From: Pseudomaricurvus sp033283335
Lineage (GTDB): Bacteria > Pseudomonadota > Gammaproteobacteria > Pseudomonadales > Cellvibrionaceae
NCBI GenBank assembly: GCA_033283335.1
Contig: JAWMQP010000003.1
Location: 372,001 to 436,000, forward strand
Length of the DNA stretch: 64,000 nucleotides
Direction: 5' to 3'
Position numbers and translations under genes: made by a program. Below the pieces are notes generated by a model. That model worked only from the letters and a program-made list of their open reading frames with translations, was not told where the DNA came from and did no database searches. Positions 24,424 to 33,837 of this stretch are shown here, piece after piece (the stretch's first letter is position 1; every line of letters starts with the position of its first letter).

Positions 24424-25866
24424 ATGAGTAGTAACCTCGCTGCGGCTGGAGAGCAGTCAGCATACGACTACAAGGTGGTACGCCAATTTGCTGTGATGAC
24501 CGTCGTTTGGGGCGTGGTCGGCATGGCAGTCGGAGTGCTGATTGCTGCCCAGCTGGTCTGGCCGCAATTGAATGACATCTTTCAACCTTACACGCACTTC
24601 GGGCGCCTGCGTCCACTGCACACCAATGCGGTAATCTTCGCGTTCGGTGGTTGTGCCCTGTTTGCCACGTCTTACTACGTGGTCCAGCGGACCTGTCAAG
24701 CCCCGTTGTGGGGCGGGTTTCTGATTCCCTTTACCTTCTGGGGCTGGCAGCTGGTGATTGTCCTGGCGGCCATTACCCTGCCGCTGGGTATGACCTCTGC
24801 CAAGGAATACGCCGAGCTGGAGTGGCCGATTGATATCCTGATCACGCTGGTGTGGCTGTCCTACGCGGCGGTGTTCTTCGGCACCATCGTCAAGCGCAAG
24901 ACCTCTCACATTTACGTGGCGAACTGGTTCTACGGCGCATTCATTATCACCATTGCGCTGTTGCATGTGGTTAACAGCATGTCGGTGCCGGTCACCCTGA
25001 CCAAGTCCTACTCCATGTACTCTGGTGCCATGGACGCCATGATCCAGTGGTGGTACGGCCACAACGCAGTGGGCTTCTTCCTGACTGCCGGCTTCCTCGG
25101 CATGATGTACTACTTCGTGCCCAAGCAGGCGGGTCGTCCGGTTTACTCTTACCAGCTGTCCATTGTGCATTTCTGGGCGCTGATCTCCCTGTACATCTGG
25201 GCTGGTGCGCACCACCTGCATTACTCGGCGCTGCCTGACTGGGCCCAGAGCTTGGGTATGGTGATGTCCCTGATCCTGCTGGCACCCTCCTGGGGCGGTA
25301 TGATCAACGGTATCATGACCCTGTCCGGTGCCTGGCATAAGCTGCGCACGGATCCAACCCTGCGCTTCCTGGTGGTGTCCCTGTCGTTCTACGGTATGTC
25401 TACCTTTGAAGGCCCCATGATGTCCATCAAAACGGTCAACGCTCTGTCGCACAACACCGACTGGACCGTGGGTCACGTACACTCCGGCGCTCTGGGCTGG
25501 GTAGCGATGATTTCCATCGGTGCGGTTTACCACCTGCTGCCGGTACTGACTGGCCGCAAGGAAATGTGGAGCGTCAAGCTGATCAATACTCACTTCTGGC
25601 TGGCCACTATCGGTACGGTTCTGTACATCGCCGCCATGTGGGTCAACGGCATTATGCAGGGCCTGATGTGGCGTGCATTTAACGCCGATGGCACCCTGAC
25701 CTACAGCTTTGCCGAAGCGGTGGAAGCGAGCTACCCCGGTTACTTCGTTCGTGTGCTGGGCGGTGCCTTCTTCCTGATCGGTATGCTGCTGATGGCATAC
25801 AACACTTATCGCACGCTGGCCGAGTCTGAGGATCAGGCCGCACAAACGCAGCCGCAAACGGCCTAA
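24424..25866 (+). CDS. ccoN: Cytochrome c oxidase cbb3-type, subunit I
   Basis: The 480-residue catalytic subunit of the high-affinity cbb3 terminal oxidase: 12 or more helices, low-spin heme His near 66 (RLRPLHTNA), active-site region with WWYGHNAVGFFLTAGFL and AGAHHLHYSALPDW, and the late histidines in NTDWTVGHVHSGALGW. It reduces O2 to water and pumps protons at the inner membrane under low oxygen. First gene of ccoNOQP, preceded by a perfect FNR box; ccoO starts 12 bases after its stop. Confidence 0.97.
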   Translation: MSSNLAAAGEQSAYDYKVVRQFAVMTVVWGVVGMAVGVLIAAQLVWPQLNDIFQPYTHFGRLRPLHTNAVIFAFGGCALFATSYYVVQRTCQAPLWGGFLIPFTFWGWQLVIVLAAITLPLGMTSAKEYAELEWPIDILITLVWLSYAAVFFGTIVKRKTSHIYVANWFYGAFIITIALLHVVNSMSVPVTLTKSYSMYSGAMDAMIQWWYGHNAVGFFLTAGFLGMMYYFVPKQAGRPVYSYQLSIVHFWALISLYIWAGAHHLHYSALPDWAQSLGMVMSLILLAPSWGGMINGIMTLSGAWHKLRTDPTLRFLVVSLSFYGMSTFEGPMMSIKTVNALSHNTDWTVGHVHSGALGWVAMISIGAVYHLLPVLTGRKEMWSVKLINTHFWLATIGTVLYIAAMWVNGIMQGLMWRAFNADGTLTYSFAEAVEASYPGYFVRVLGGAFFLIGMLLMAYNTYRTLAESEDQAAQTQPQTA

Positions 25867-25878
25867 GGAGACGCGACT

Positions 25879-26490
25879 GTGAAGAATCATGACATTGTCG
25901 AAAAGAATATTGGCCTGCTGATGATCCTGGCCGTGGTGGCCATCAGCTTTGGTGGCCTGGTGGAAATTGTGCCGCAGTTCTTCCTCAAGGAAACCACCGA
26001 GCCGGTGGAGGGGCTGGAGCCCTGGAATGCGGTGGAGCTGGAAGGCCGTGACATTTACATCCGCGAGGGTTGTCACGTCTGTCACACGCAGATGATCCGT
26101 CCGCTTCGTGCTGAAGTTGAACGTTACGGTCACTACTCAGTGGCAGGTGAGTCGGTTTACGATCACCCGTTCCTGTGGGGTTCCAAGCGTACTGGACCAG
26201 ACCTGGCCCGTGTTGGCGGCCGTTACTCCGACGCCTGGCACAAGGCGCACCTGTACAACCCGCGTAACGTAGTGCCCGAGTCCAATATGCCGGCATTCCC
26301 CTGGTTGTTCGACAACATCCTGGATGGCAAGGACACGGGCAAGAAAATGGCTGCCCTGCGTTCGGTCGGTGTGCCTTACACCGATGAGGACATTGCCGGT
26401 GCGGAGAAGGCTGTAAAAGGCGTGACCGAAATGGACGCGCTAGTGGCTTACCTTCAGCAACTGGGTACCTTGCTGCAGCAGAAACGCTAA
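25879..26490 (+). CDS. ccoO: Cytochrome c oxidase cbb3-type, subunit II (monoheme)
   Basis: A 203-residue membrane-anchored monoheme cytochrome c. N-terminal helix about residues 10-30, one heme motif CHVCH (65-69), and a distal Met candidate in ESNMPAFPW. It passes electrons from CcoP to CcoN. Starts with GTG at 25879 with AAGGAGA upstream. Typical length. Confidence 0.96.
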   Translation: MKNHDIVEKNIGLLMILAVVAISFGGLVEIVPQFFLKETTEPVEGLEPWNAVELEGRDIYIREGCHVCHTQMIRPLRAEVERYGHYSVAGESVYDHPFLWGSKRTGPDLARVGGRYSDAWHKAHLYNPRNVVPESNMPAFPWLFDNILDGKDTGKKMAALRSVGVPYTDEDIAGAEKAVKGVTEMDALVAYLQQLGTLLQQKR

Positions 26491-26530
26491 CGCACAGCCC
26501 GGTATTAACGAGATTTAAGCGAGCGACATT

Positions 26531-26722
26531 ATGGATCTGAACACGTTAAAAGGCCTGTCTACTGTCTTTGTGATGATCACATTCTTCGGTATCTGCTGGT
26601 GGGCGTTTTCGCCCAGCCGCAGGAAGCAGTTTAACGAGGCGGCCAATCTGCCGTTCGCTGACGATGTTGATGCCCAAAACAAGACACTTCATCCCAACTC
26701 TGATGAAGACAAGGCAGGATAA
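26531..26722 (+). CDS. ccoQ: cbb3 oxidase subunit IV (CcoQ/FixQ)
   Basis: A 63-residue single-helix protein (TVFVMITFFGICWWAFSP) with a charged cytoplasmic tail. The WWAFSP segment right after the helix is typical of CcoQ, which stabilises the assembled oxidase. It lies between ccoO and ccoP with a 3-base gap to ccoP. Confidence 0.93.
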   Translation: MDLNTLKGLSTVFVMITFFGICWWAFSPSRRKQFNEAANLPFADDVDAQNKTLHPNSDEDKAG

Positions 26723-26725
26723 ATT

Positions 26726-27625
26726 ATGAGTACTTTTTGGAGCCTCTGGATCATTGGCCTCACCGTGACCAATCTGGTATTGATCTTCTGGGTGCTGATG
26801 GCCAACCGCAAGGTGGCGGTTCGTGACGATGCCGACCCTGAAAACCTGACCACCGGCCACGTTTACGATGGCATTGAAGAATATGACAACCCGCTGCCCA
26901 AATGGTGGTTCCAGATGTTTCTGGCCACCTTTATCTTCGCGGTTATCTACCTGATTCTGTACCCGGGTCTGGGTAACTGGAAGGGTGTATTGGGGTGGAC
27001 GTCTCACAACCAGCTGGAGCGTGAGCAGGACAAAGCCCAGCAGGAGTACGGTGAGATTTTCGCCCAGTATGCGCAAATGCCAATTGAAGAAGTGGCTCAG
27101 GACCCCCGTGCCCTGAAAATGGGTGTGCGTCTGTTCGCCAACAACTGTGCCGTGTGTCACGGCGCTGACGGCGGTGGTAACTACGGTTTCCCGAACCTGA
27201 CCGATACCGACTGGTTGTACGGTGGTGAGCCTGCAACCATTAAAGAGACCATCACCAAGGGCCGTGCCGGCGCCATGCCTGCCTGGGGTCCAATGATCGG
27301 AGAGGAAAACGTCAAGGCGGCAGCGGAATATGTGTTGCAGCTGTCCGGCCAGGAGCATAACGCAGAACTGGCATCCGTTGGTCAAACCGTGTTTAACCAG
27401 AACTGCGCGGCCTGTCATGGCGCCGACGGTACTGGCAGCCACGCTTTGGGGGCGCCAAACCTGACCGACGATATCTGGTTGTATGAGGGAACGCCGCAGG
27501 GTATTCGCCACTCCATCCGTAACGGTCGTTCCAATCAGATGCCGGCGCAGGAAGAAAAGCTGCGCGCCGACAAGATTCATCTGTTGACCGCTTACGTGTA
27601 CAGCCTGTCCCAGGATCAAGAGTAA
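26726..27625 (+). CDS. ccoP: cbb3 oxidase subunit III (diheme cytochrome c)
   Basis: A 299-residue diheme c-type cytochrome with two N-terminal helices (about 5-25 and 60-80), as in the pseudomonad-type CcoP, and two heme sites, CAVCH (141-145) and CAACH (227-231). It takes electrons from soluble cytochromes in the periplasm. Characteristic YDNPLPKWW motif precedes the second helix. A strong terminator follows. Confidence 0.96.
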   Translation: MSTFWSLWIIGLTVTNLVLIFWVLMANRKVAVRDDADPENLTTGHVYDGIEEYDNPLPKWWFQMFLATFIFAVIYLILYPGLGNWKGVLGWTSHNQLEREQDKAQQEYGEIFAQYAQMPIEEVAQDPRALKMGVRLFANNCAVCHGADGGGNYGFPNLTDTDWLYGGEPATIKETITKGRAGAMPAWGPMIGEENVKAAAEYVLQLSGQEHNAELASVGQTVFNQNCAACHGADGTGSHALGAPNLTDDIWLYEGTPQGIRHSIRNGRSNQMPAQEEKLRADKIHLLTAYVYSLSQDQE

Positions 27626-27643
27626 TCCTGCAGGTTGAGAATG

Positions 27644-27674
27644 AAAAAAAGCCCCGATATCGGGGCTTTTTTTT
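27644..27674 (+). terminator. Rho-independent terminator after ccoP
   Basis: A-run, AGCCCCGATATCGGGGCT hairpin (27650-27667), then a T run of eight. It ends the structural ccoNOQP transcript before the assembly genes. Confidence 0.93.
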
Positions 27675-27997
27675 GGCGTAAATTTGTCCGTCATGCCACG
27701 TGTCGCCACAGTAAACGATTTTCCGATTAATGCAGTGCGCTTTTTCTCGTTACGGCAGGGTGTCGCGCTGGATTAGTATGGTTCAACGCCGGTAGATGAC
27801 GTTGAAGTCAACGACTTGTCGTTGCGCTCGATCAAGTTTGCCATTGCAGTCCTGAGTTATAATTTTTCAAAAGTTGCAATCGAATGGCTATATCAACCAG
27901 CAAAACACGTGATTATTCAGCCTGCCTCAAAAGACCACAGAGTCTGGGGCCGCGGAGGCCGTTGGAAGGCGGACAGCGGTAAACAAAGGAGTAGATT
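27675..27997 (+). promoter_or_regulatory. Gap before ccoG with a degenerate FNR-like site
   Basis: This 323-base stretch has no convincing gene (a 68-codon frame at 27816 lacks a ribosome site and recognisable content). TTGCGCTCGATCAA at 27822-27835 keeps the right half ATCAA and spacing of an FNR box but only TTG of the left half; it could be a weak Anr site for ccoGHIS. A purine-rich AAAGGAG stands about 8 bases before ccoG. Confidence 0.35.
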
Positions 27998-29437
27998 ATG
28001 GGTGAAAAAATTCCCAGCGTAGAAGAACCCGATGACAATGGCGTTGTCCGCTATCGGATGCTGTATGAGTCCGATGGCCGGGTTTATACCCGCAAAATTT
28101 CCGGTTTTTACCAGCGTATTCGCCGTTATACCGGCATACCGTTGATCATTGGCTTTCTGCTGATGCCCTGGTTGGTGATTGATGGGCGTCCGGCCATGTT
28201 GTTTGATTTGCCGGAGCGGAAATTCCATGTGCTGTGGATGACCTTTTGGCCTCAGGACGGCATGTTGCTGGCCTGGCTGCTGATTATTGCTGCGTTTACG
28301 CTGTTTACCGTTACGGTCTTGTTGGGGCGGGTCTGGTGCGGTTTCACTTGCCCGCAGACGGTGTGGACCCTGATGTTTATCTGGGCGGAACACTTCTGCG
28401 AAGGTGATCGCAACAAGATGATCAAGCTCGATAAGCAGGCCTGGAATACAGAAAAGGTGGTGCGCAAGGGCAGTAAACATTTCCTCTGGTTGTTGATCGC
28501 TTTCATTACTGGCGTCACGTTTGTGGGTTACTTTACACCGATCCGGGAATTGCTGGCCGGCTTCTGGCCGTCAGTGGAAGCCTCTGGTTTTGTGACCTTT
28601 GATGTAAATCCGGTGGCAGCTTTCTGGACCCTCTTTTTTACCGGTATGACCTACATGAACGCCGGTTGGTTGCGTGAACAGGTCTGTAAATTCATGTGCC
28701 CCTATGCCCGCTTTCAGTCGGTGATGTACGACACCGATACCCTGGCGGTGCATTACGACAGCGCCCGGGGAGAGTTGCGCGGCCCCCGTAAGGCGAAGGA
28801 AGACTACAAGGCGGCCGGCAAGGGTGACTGTATCGATTGTTCCTGGTGTGTACAGGTGTGCCCAGTGGATATCGATATTCGCGATGGACTGCAATACGAA
28901 TGCATCAACTGCGGTCTCTGCGTCGATGCCTGTAACCAGGTGATGGACAAAATGGGTTATGAGCCGGGGCTGATTCGCTTCACTTCCGAAGATCAATTGC
29001 AAAATGGTCATACCCACTTCCTGCGGCCGCGGTTGTTTGGTTATTCGCTGGCGGTGGTGGCCATGATCTCAGCTTTTGTCTACACCGTGGGCACGCGTCA
29101 GCCAGTGTCGGTGGATGTGATTCGCGACCGCGGTGCACGTATGTACCGCCTTTCTCACGATCAGGTGCAGAATGTTTATACCGTGAAGATCAACAACATG
29201 GATGAGCACCCGCACAGTTACGACATTCGTGTTGAGGGCGATGGCAGCTATACGCTGCGTGGATATCGGGCGCTGAAATTGGCTGCGGGCGAGGTGTTTA
29301 CACTGCCGGTGCGGGTCTCGATTCCAAAAGATGAATTGTCGTCCAGCAAGTCAACCATTCATTTTATCGTCACCGCGCAGGATAACCCGGACATCCATGC
29401 GCAGGAGGAGACCAGCTTCATTGGGCCTGGTCACTAA
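27998..29437 (+). CDS. ccoG: cbb3 oxidase assembly protein CcoG (RdxA/FixG)
   Basis: A 479-residue membrane ferredoxin-like protein that acts as cupric reductase in cbb3 copper delivery. Five or so helices; Cys motifs in the membrane part (VWCGFTCPQTVW, CKFMCPYARFQ), two [4Fe-4S] ferredoxin motifs (CIDCSWCVQVCP and CINCGLCVDACN), a late helix near LAVVAMISAF and a periplasmic Ig-like C-terminal domain. Followed by ccoH, ccoI, ccoS in the usual order. Confidence 0.95.
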   Translation: MGEKIPSVEEPDDNGVVRYRMLYESDGRVYTRKISGFYQRIRRYTGIPLIIGFLLMPWLVIDGRPAMLFDLPERKFHVLWMTFWPQDGMLLAWLLIIAAFTLFTVTVLLGRVWCGFTCPQTVWTLMFIWAEHFCEGDRNKMIKLDKQAWNTEKVVRKGSKHFLWLLIAFITGVTFVGYFTPIRELLAGFWPSVEASGFVTFDVNPVAAFWTLFFTGMTYMNAGWLREQVCKFMCPYARFQSVMYDTDTLAVHYDSARGELRGPRKAKEDYKAAGKGDCIDCSWCVQVCPVDIDIRDGLQYECINCGLCVDACNQVMDKMGYEPGLIRFTSEDQLQNGHTHFLRPRLFGYSLAVVAMISAFVYTVGTRQPVSVDVIRDRGARMYRLSHDQVQNVYTVKINNMDEHPHSYDIRVEGDGSYTLRGYRALKLAAGEVFTLPVRVSIPKDELSSSKSTIHFIVTAQDNPDIHAQEETSFIGPGH

Positions 29438-29550
29438 CTGCTCGCCAGGCAACCTGGCTGAAAGTATTAAAACGTGTCAAGACGCGGGCAAGGTGGCGCC
29501 AGACAGGGTAGAATGGCGCCCCTCATTTTTTAATAGCATACGACCTGGTT

Positions 29551-30126
29551 ATGACTCAATCTCAACGTCCTCACCCCGCTAACGACCGCGATGACGGTCC
29601 CTGGTACAAGCAATTCTGGGCTTGGTTTGTTCTGGCACCGCTGTTGACGGTGATGATTGCCTGGATTCCGTTTATGACGATAGCCGTCAAAGACGCCGAT
29701 GATGTAGTCATCGACAACTACTACAAAGAGGGGCGGATGATTAACCAGCGAGTTGATGAGGACCGCCACGCCCAGGAACTGGGGTTGAATGGCACCTTGC
29801 AATTCGACCTGGATGTGGGCGATGTGTTGTTGACGATGAGCGCTGACAAGGCTGATTACCTATTGCCCGAAACCCTCGCGCTGTATCTGGATCACCCTGT
29901 GGAGGCGGATAACGATCATGTGATCACCTTGCACCAGATCATCCCCGGGCGATACCGCGGTGAGCTGGACAGCCGCCTTGACTACCGCTGGTATGTTCGG
30001 TTGGAGCCTGAGGTGGAAGCGAATGCGGACGGCACTGTCAGCCGCTATTGGCGCTTGTTGGGTGAACTGGATCTGAGGGAAGGCACGCAACTGGTATTGG
30101 GTTCCGCAACACCCAGCGCACAGTGA
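29551..30126 (+). CDS. ccoH: cbb3 oxidase assembly protein CcoH (FixH)
   Basis: A 191-residue single-pass protein: helix WAWFVLAPLLTVMIAWIPF near residues 24-46 followed by the FixH signature VIDNYYKEG, then a periplasmic beta-rich domain. FixH is needed for stable cbb3 assembly. ccoI begins 9 bases after its stop. Confidence 0.92.
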   Translation: MTQSQRPHPANDRDDGPWYKQFWAWFVLAPLLTVMIAWIPFMTIAVKDADDVVIDNYYKEGRMINQRVDEDRHAQELGLNGTLQFDLDVGDVLLTMSADKADYLLPETLALYLDHPVEADNDHVITLHQIIPGRYRGELDSRLDYRWYVRLEPEVEANADGTVSRYWRLLGELDLREGTQLVLGSATPSAQ

Positions 30127-30135
30127 TGAACCGGC

Positions 30136-32553
30136 ATGAGTGACAGCCTGTTGAGGCAGGACGTGTTGCCTGCGGAGTGTTTTCACTGTGGCCTTGATGT
30201 ACCGGCCAACAGCCATTTTTCACTGACCATTGACGGTCAGGAGCGGGCCTTCTGCTGTCCCGGTTGTCAGGCCGTCGCCACGGCGATCGTCGCTGGCGGC
30301 CTGGAAGGTTTCTATCGCTTTCGCACTGAAAACAGCTCTCGTCCCACGGCTGAGTCGATTGATTTTTCCGCCTACGATTTGCCCGCGGTACAAGCCGATT
30401 TTGTCCATCGGGACAGCGACACGGAATCCACCGCGCAATTACTGCTGGAGGGCATCACCTGCGCGGCGTGTGTCTGGCTGATCGAGCATCACCTGGGCAG
30501 TCTCGATGGCATTGAGTCGGTGCGCGTGAATGCCTCCACCCACCGCTGCCTGGTGCGCTGGAACCCCCAGCACCTGAAACTCAGCGACATTTTGTCGTCA
30601 CTGCACCACATTGGCTATCCACCGATCCCGGCGACCGAGGGACAGCAGCAAAAGCTGCGGGAAAAAGAAAATCGCACGGCCCTGATGCGCCTGGGCATCG
30701 CCGGTATCGGCATGATGCAGGTGGGCATGGTGGCCGTAGCGCTCTACAGCGGGGTCGACAGCAGCTGGCAAACCTATTTACGCTGGCTGAGCTTGCTGAT
30801 TGCCACCCCCGTGGTGCTCTACAGTGCCCGACCGTTTTTTGCCGCTGCTCGACGGGCGTTGCTGGCGCGTCACCTGACCATGGATGTGCCTGTATCGCTG
30901 GCCATAGGCGGAGCCTATCTTGCCAGCTGCTGGGCCACGGTGTTTGGCGGTGGCGAAGTCTATTTCGACTCGGTATCGATGTTCACCTTCTTCCTGTTGT
31001 GGGGGCGCTACCTGGAGATGCGCGCCCGCCATCGCAACGGTATTGACTCCGACCGCCTTGCCCAGTTGTTGCCGGCCACCGCTTCGCGCTGGGATGAGTC
31101 GGCCCAATGGTCGGTGGTCCCCCTCAAGCAACTGCAAGTTGGCGATCGGGTGCTGGTGCCCAGCGGCACGACCATTCCCTGCGATGGCCGGGTCCTGGAC
31201 GGCTGCAGTGGGGTGGTCGAAGCCATGCTCACCGGTGAACCTGACCCGGTGGAAAAGCGGCCTGGCGATGAGGTGATTGCCGGCACGCTCAACACCGACA
31301 GTGCGCTGCAAGTTGAAGTCACCGCCGTGGGGCAGGGCACACAATTGTCGGCCATCGAGCGACTGGTGGAACAGGCCCAGCAGGATAAACCCGCCCAGGT
31401 GGCCATGGCGGATCGTCTGGCGGGCTATTTTGTCGCCGCGGTATTGCTGGTGTCGGCGGCCGTAGGCTTAGTCTGGTGGCAAATTGAGCCCGGGCACGCG
31501 TTTTGGGTCACCTTGTCGGTACTGGTGGTGACCTGTCCCTGTGCTTTGTCGCTGGCGGCACCCACCGCGTTGACGGTGGCCGTATCCTGGTTGCGCCAGC
31601 ACGGTTTGCTGGTCACTCGCGGGCACGTACTGGAAGGGCTGACGCAAGTGGATCGGGTGATTTTTGATAAAACCGGCACCCTCACCGTGGGCAGTCCCCA
31701 GGTGGCCGAATTGCTGGATGGCGAGGGTAATTCCCTGCCTGAGGCTGAACGGCAGCGGTTATTGGCCTATTGCGCGGCTCTGGAAACCGGCTCTACTCAT
31801 CCTATTGCCCGGGCGTTTGAGGCCTACGCGGCTGACGTGTCGGCAAGCGGCATAAAGCAGCACACTGGGGCCGGAGTTGAGGGCTGTATAGACGGACGAC
31901 AGTGGCGTCTGGGTAAACCGGTGTTTGTTGTGGGGGCAGAATGGAGTCCTCCCGGCAGGGGGCAATGGCTGCTTTTGGCGGCGCAAGGTCATGGGCAGCA
32001 GCGGGCCTGGATCCGGCTGCAGGATCGCTTGCGAGACAGTGCCCCGGCCTTGATTGAGTCCTTGCAGCGACGTGGTTTGCAGGTGGAGTTGCTCAGTGGT
32101 GACGCCGAACCGGAAGTTGCCCGGGTCGCCTCCGAGCTGGGTTTTAGTCAATGGCGGGCCAATACCTCGCCCGATGACAAGCTGGCCTACATCCGCCAGC
32201 TGCAGGATCAGCAGGCGCAGCGTGTGTTGATGGTGGGGGACGGCATTAACGATGTACCGGTATTGAGCGGTGCGTTTGTGTCCGTAGCCATGGGCGGCTC
32301 TACTGATCTGGCGCAGACGCGTGCTGACAGTGTATTGCTGGGCACTGACTTGATGGCGCTGGAACGGGCATTTGACTGCGCTCAGTACACCCGCCGCATT
32401 ATCCGGCAAAACTTTGGCTGGGCCCTGGGGTATAACCTGATTGCCTTGCCACTGGCTGCCATGGGTATGATCCCGCCCTGGGCGGCAGCCATCGGCATGT
32501 CCACCAGCTCACTGGTGGTGGTGGCCAATGCCCTGCGGATCTCCCGCCGCTAG
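30136..32553 (+). CDS. ccoI: Copper-exporting P1B-type ATPase for cbb3 assembly
   Basis: An 805-residue heavy-metal ATPase. N-terminal Cys clusters CFHC (15-18) and CCPGC (40-44), a heavy-metal domain with CAAC (109-112), eight helices, ion-binding CPC (467-469), phosphorylation motif DKTGT (D511), and the ATP-domain HP (STHPIAR) and GDGIND motifs. The extra N-terminal Cys-rich region is typical of FixI/CcoI (CopA2). It supplies Cu to the CcoN active site by exporting Cu+ to the periplasm. Confidence 0.95.
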   Translation: MSDSLLRQDVLPAECFHCGLDVPANSHFSLTIDGQERAFCCPGCQAVATAIVAGGLEGFYRFRTENSSRPTAESIDFSAYDLPAVQADFVHRDSDTESTAQLLLEGITCAACVWLIEHHLGSLDGIESVRVNASTHRCLVRWNPQHLKLSDILSSLHHIGYPPIPATEGQQQKLREKENRTALMRLGIAGIGMMQVGMVAVALYSGVDSSWQTYLRWLSLLIATPVVLYSARPFFAAARRALLARHLTMDVPVSLAIGGAYLASCWATVFGGGEVYFDSVSMFTFFLLWGRYLEMRARHRNGIDSDRLAQLLPATASRWDESAQWSVVPLKQLQVGDRVLVPSGTTIPCDGRVLDGCSGVVEAMLTGEPDPVEKRPGDEVIAGTLNTDSALQVEVTAVGQGTQLSAIERLVEQAQQDKPAQVAMADRLAGYFVAAVLLVSAAVGLVWWQIEPGHAFWVTLSVLVVTCPCALSLAAPTALTVAVSWLRQHGLLVTRGHVLEGLTQVDRVIFDKTGTLTVGSPQVAELLDGEGNSLPEAERQRLLAYCAALETGSTHPIARAFEAYAADVSASGIKQHTGAGVEGCIDGRQWRLGKPVFVVGAEWSPPGRGQWLLLAAQGHGQQRAWIRLQDRLRDSAPALIESLQRRGLQVELLSGDAEPEVARVASELGFSQWRANTSPDDKLAYIRQLQDQQAQRVLMVGDGINDVPVLSGAFVSVAMGGSTDLAQTRADSVLLGTDLMALERAFDCAQYTRRIIRQNFGWALGYNLIALPLAAMGMIPPWAAAIGMSTSSLVVVANALRISRR

Positions 32554-32626
32554 CTGCTGGACCTGACACGGCAGACACGCGACAATAGGGGCAATGAATG
32601 GTTGTTCTCCTCAATAGGGTTATCCC

Positions 32627-32839
32627 GTGGAAAGTCTGTACTTGCTCGTTCCTCTGGCGCTGGTATTTCTGGTCATTGCCGTCCGCGTCCTGTTCTGGGC
32701 GGTCAACAGTGGTCAATATGACGACTTGAATACCGAAGGTCACCGCATTTTGTTCGATGACGATCCGCGGCCCGGTTCTCCACCTGCCGACCCATCTTCC
32801 CCTGAGGCCGCGGCCTCGGACAAACCGTCCGACCAGTAA
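32627..32839 (+). CDS. ccoS: cbb3 oxidase maturation protein CcoS (FixS)
   Basis: A 70-residue protein with one helix (LLVPLALVFLVIAVRVLFWAV) followed by the hallmark SGQYDDLNTEGHRILFDDD, here given as SGQYDDL and HRILFDDD. GTG start. CcoS is required for cofactor insertion into cbb3 oxidase. The Pro/Ser-rich tail is longer than in some homologues. Confidence 0.94.
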   Translation: MESLYLLVPLALVFLVIAVRVLFWAVNSGQYDDLNTEGHRILFDDDPRPGSPPADPSSPEAAASDKPSDQ

Positions 32840-32945
32840 CCGGCTGGCCTCAGAATCTGGTATCCTGCGCCAGTTCGCCCCCAGGGGTTTGATGTTCACC
32901 TCCAGTTGACGATTTTTAAGCCTGTTTGCAGGTGTTTGGTATTTT

Positions 32946-33794
32946 ATGGACTCGCTGTTTAGCCTCGACCTGCTGCCCTATATTTCTGCGTTTACCATTG
33001 GCCTGTTGGGCGGAGGTCACTGCATTGGCATGTGCGGCGGCATCATGGCCGCCTTGAGTTTTTCAGTACCGGCGACGGAGAGAGGCCGCCGCTGGCGCAT
33101 CCTGCTGTCTTATAATGTCGGTCGTATCGCTAGCTATACTCTGATTGGCCTGCTGGCCGGCGGTCTCGGTTATCAGTTCGCCAGCGGCCAGGGGCTCAGC
33201 GTGCTGCGCATCATAGCCGGCCTGTTGTTACTGGCGATGGGTCTTTACCTGGCGGGTTGGTGGCGGGGATTGAGCTACCTGGAAAAACTCGGCGGTGTTT
33301 TCTGGCGCCGGCTGCAACCGCTGGGCAATCGATTGATGCCGGTCAAAAACAGCGCTTCAGCACTGATGCTGGGGGCTCTGTGGGGTTGGTTGCCCTGTGG
33401 CCTGGTATACACCGCCGTGGCCTATGCCCTGGCCCAGGCCAGTGCCTTCAGTTCGGCGGGGGTGATGCTGGCCTTTGGCCTGGGCACCTTGCCGCCGGTT
33501 TTGGCCAGCGGCGTCTTCGCCGAGCGGATCAAGTCCCTGATCCAGCGGCGTTCATTGCGACTGCCAATGGCGATACTGATTATGTTGTTTGGTGTCTGGA
33601 CCTTATGGGGTACAGCACAGCATGCTGGCCACAGTGATCATGCTGCGCACAGTCCAGCCAGCCAGGCTGATCACACACAGCATGATATGGGCAGTCACCA
33701 CAGCGGTGCCGAGACGGATCACGCCGAGCCTATGCCCTCGCATATGCCTGCGACGGCACCTGCAGATGAGGTTTCGGAGCATCATCACCACTGA
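32946..33794 (+). CDS. SafE/UreH-like membrane protein with His-rich tail (cbb3 locus)
   Basis: A 282-residue protein with six or seven helices of the 'sulfite exporter TauE/SafE' / DsbD-like group that often follows ccoS in Pseudomonas relatives. Motifs: GLLGGGHCIGMCGGIMAAL near the start and GALWGWLPCGLVYTA. The conserved Cys in these motifs may bind metal or exchange disulfides. The last 60 or so residues are very rich in His (at least 14, with Met) and end EHHHH, suggesting periplasmic or cytoplasmic Cu/Ni binding. Role in copper handling for the oxidase is inferred. Confidence 0.82.
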   Translation: MDSLFSLDLLPYISAFTIGLLGGGHCIGMCGGIMAALSFSVPATERGRRWRILLSYNVGRIASYTLIGLLAGGLGYQFASGQGLSVLRIIAGLLLLAMGLYLAGWWRGLSYLEKLGGVFWRRLQPLGNRLMPVKNSASALMLGALWGWLPCGLVYTAVAYALAQASAFSSAGVMLAFGLGTLPPVLASGVFAERIKSLIQRRSLRLPMAILIMLFGVWTLWGTAQHAGHSDHAAHSPASQADHTQHDMGSHHSGAETDHAEPMPSHMPATAPADEVSEHHHH

Positions 33795-33837
33795 TCTATT
33801 CATTTATCCAGCGACTTCACGGTTTGAGGACAATTCT

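Noticed and set aside
24457..26133. A 558-codon open frame on the minus strand opposite ccoN and ccoO
   Set aside because: It mirrors the codon bias of the strongly conserved oxidase genes; it has low-complexity His/Gln-rich content and no ribosome site. It is a shadow.
27816..28022. A 68-codon frame between ccoP and ccoG
   Set aside because: No recognisable content, overlaps the ccoG start, and the region is better read as a leader.
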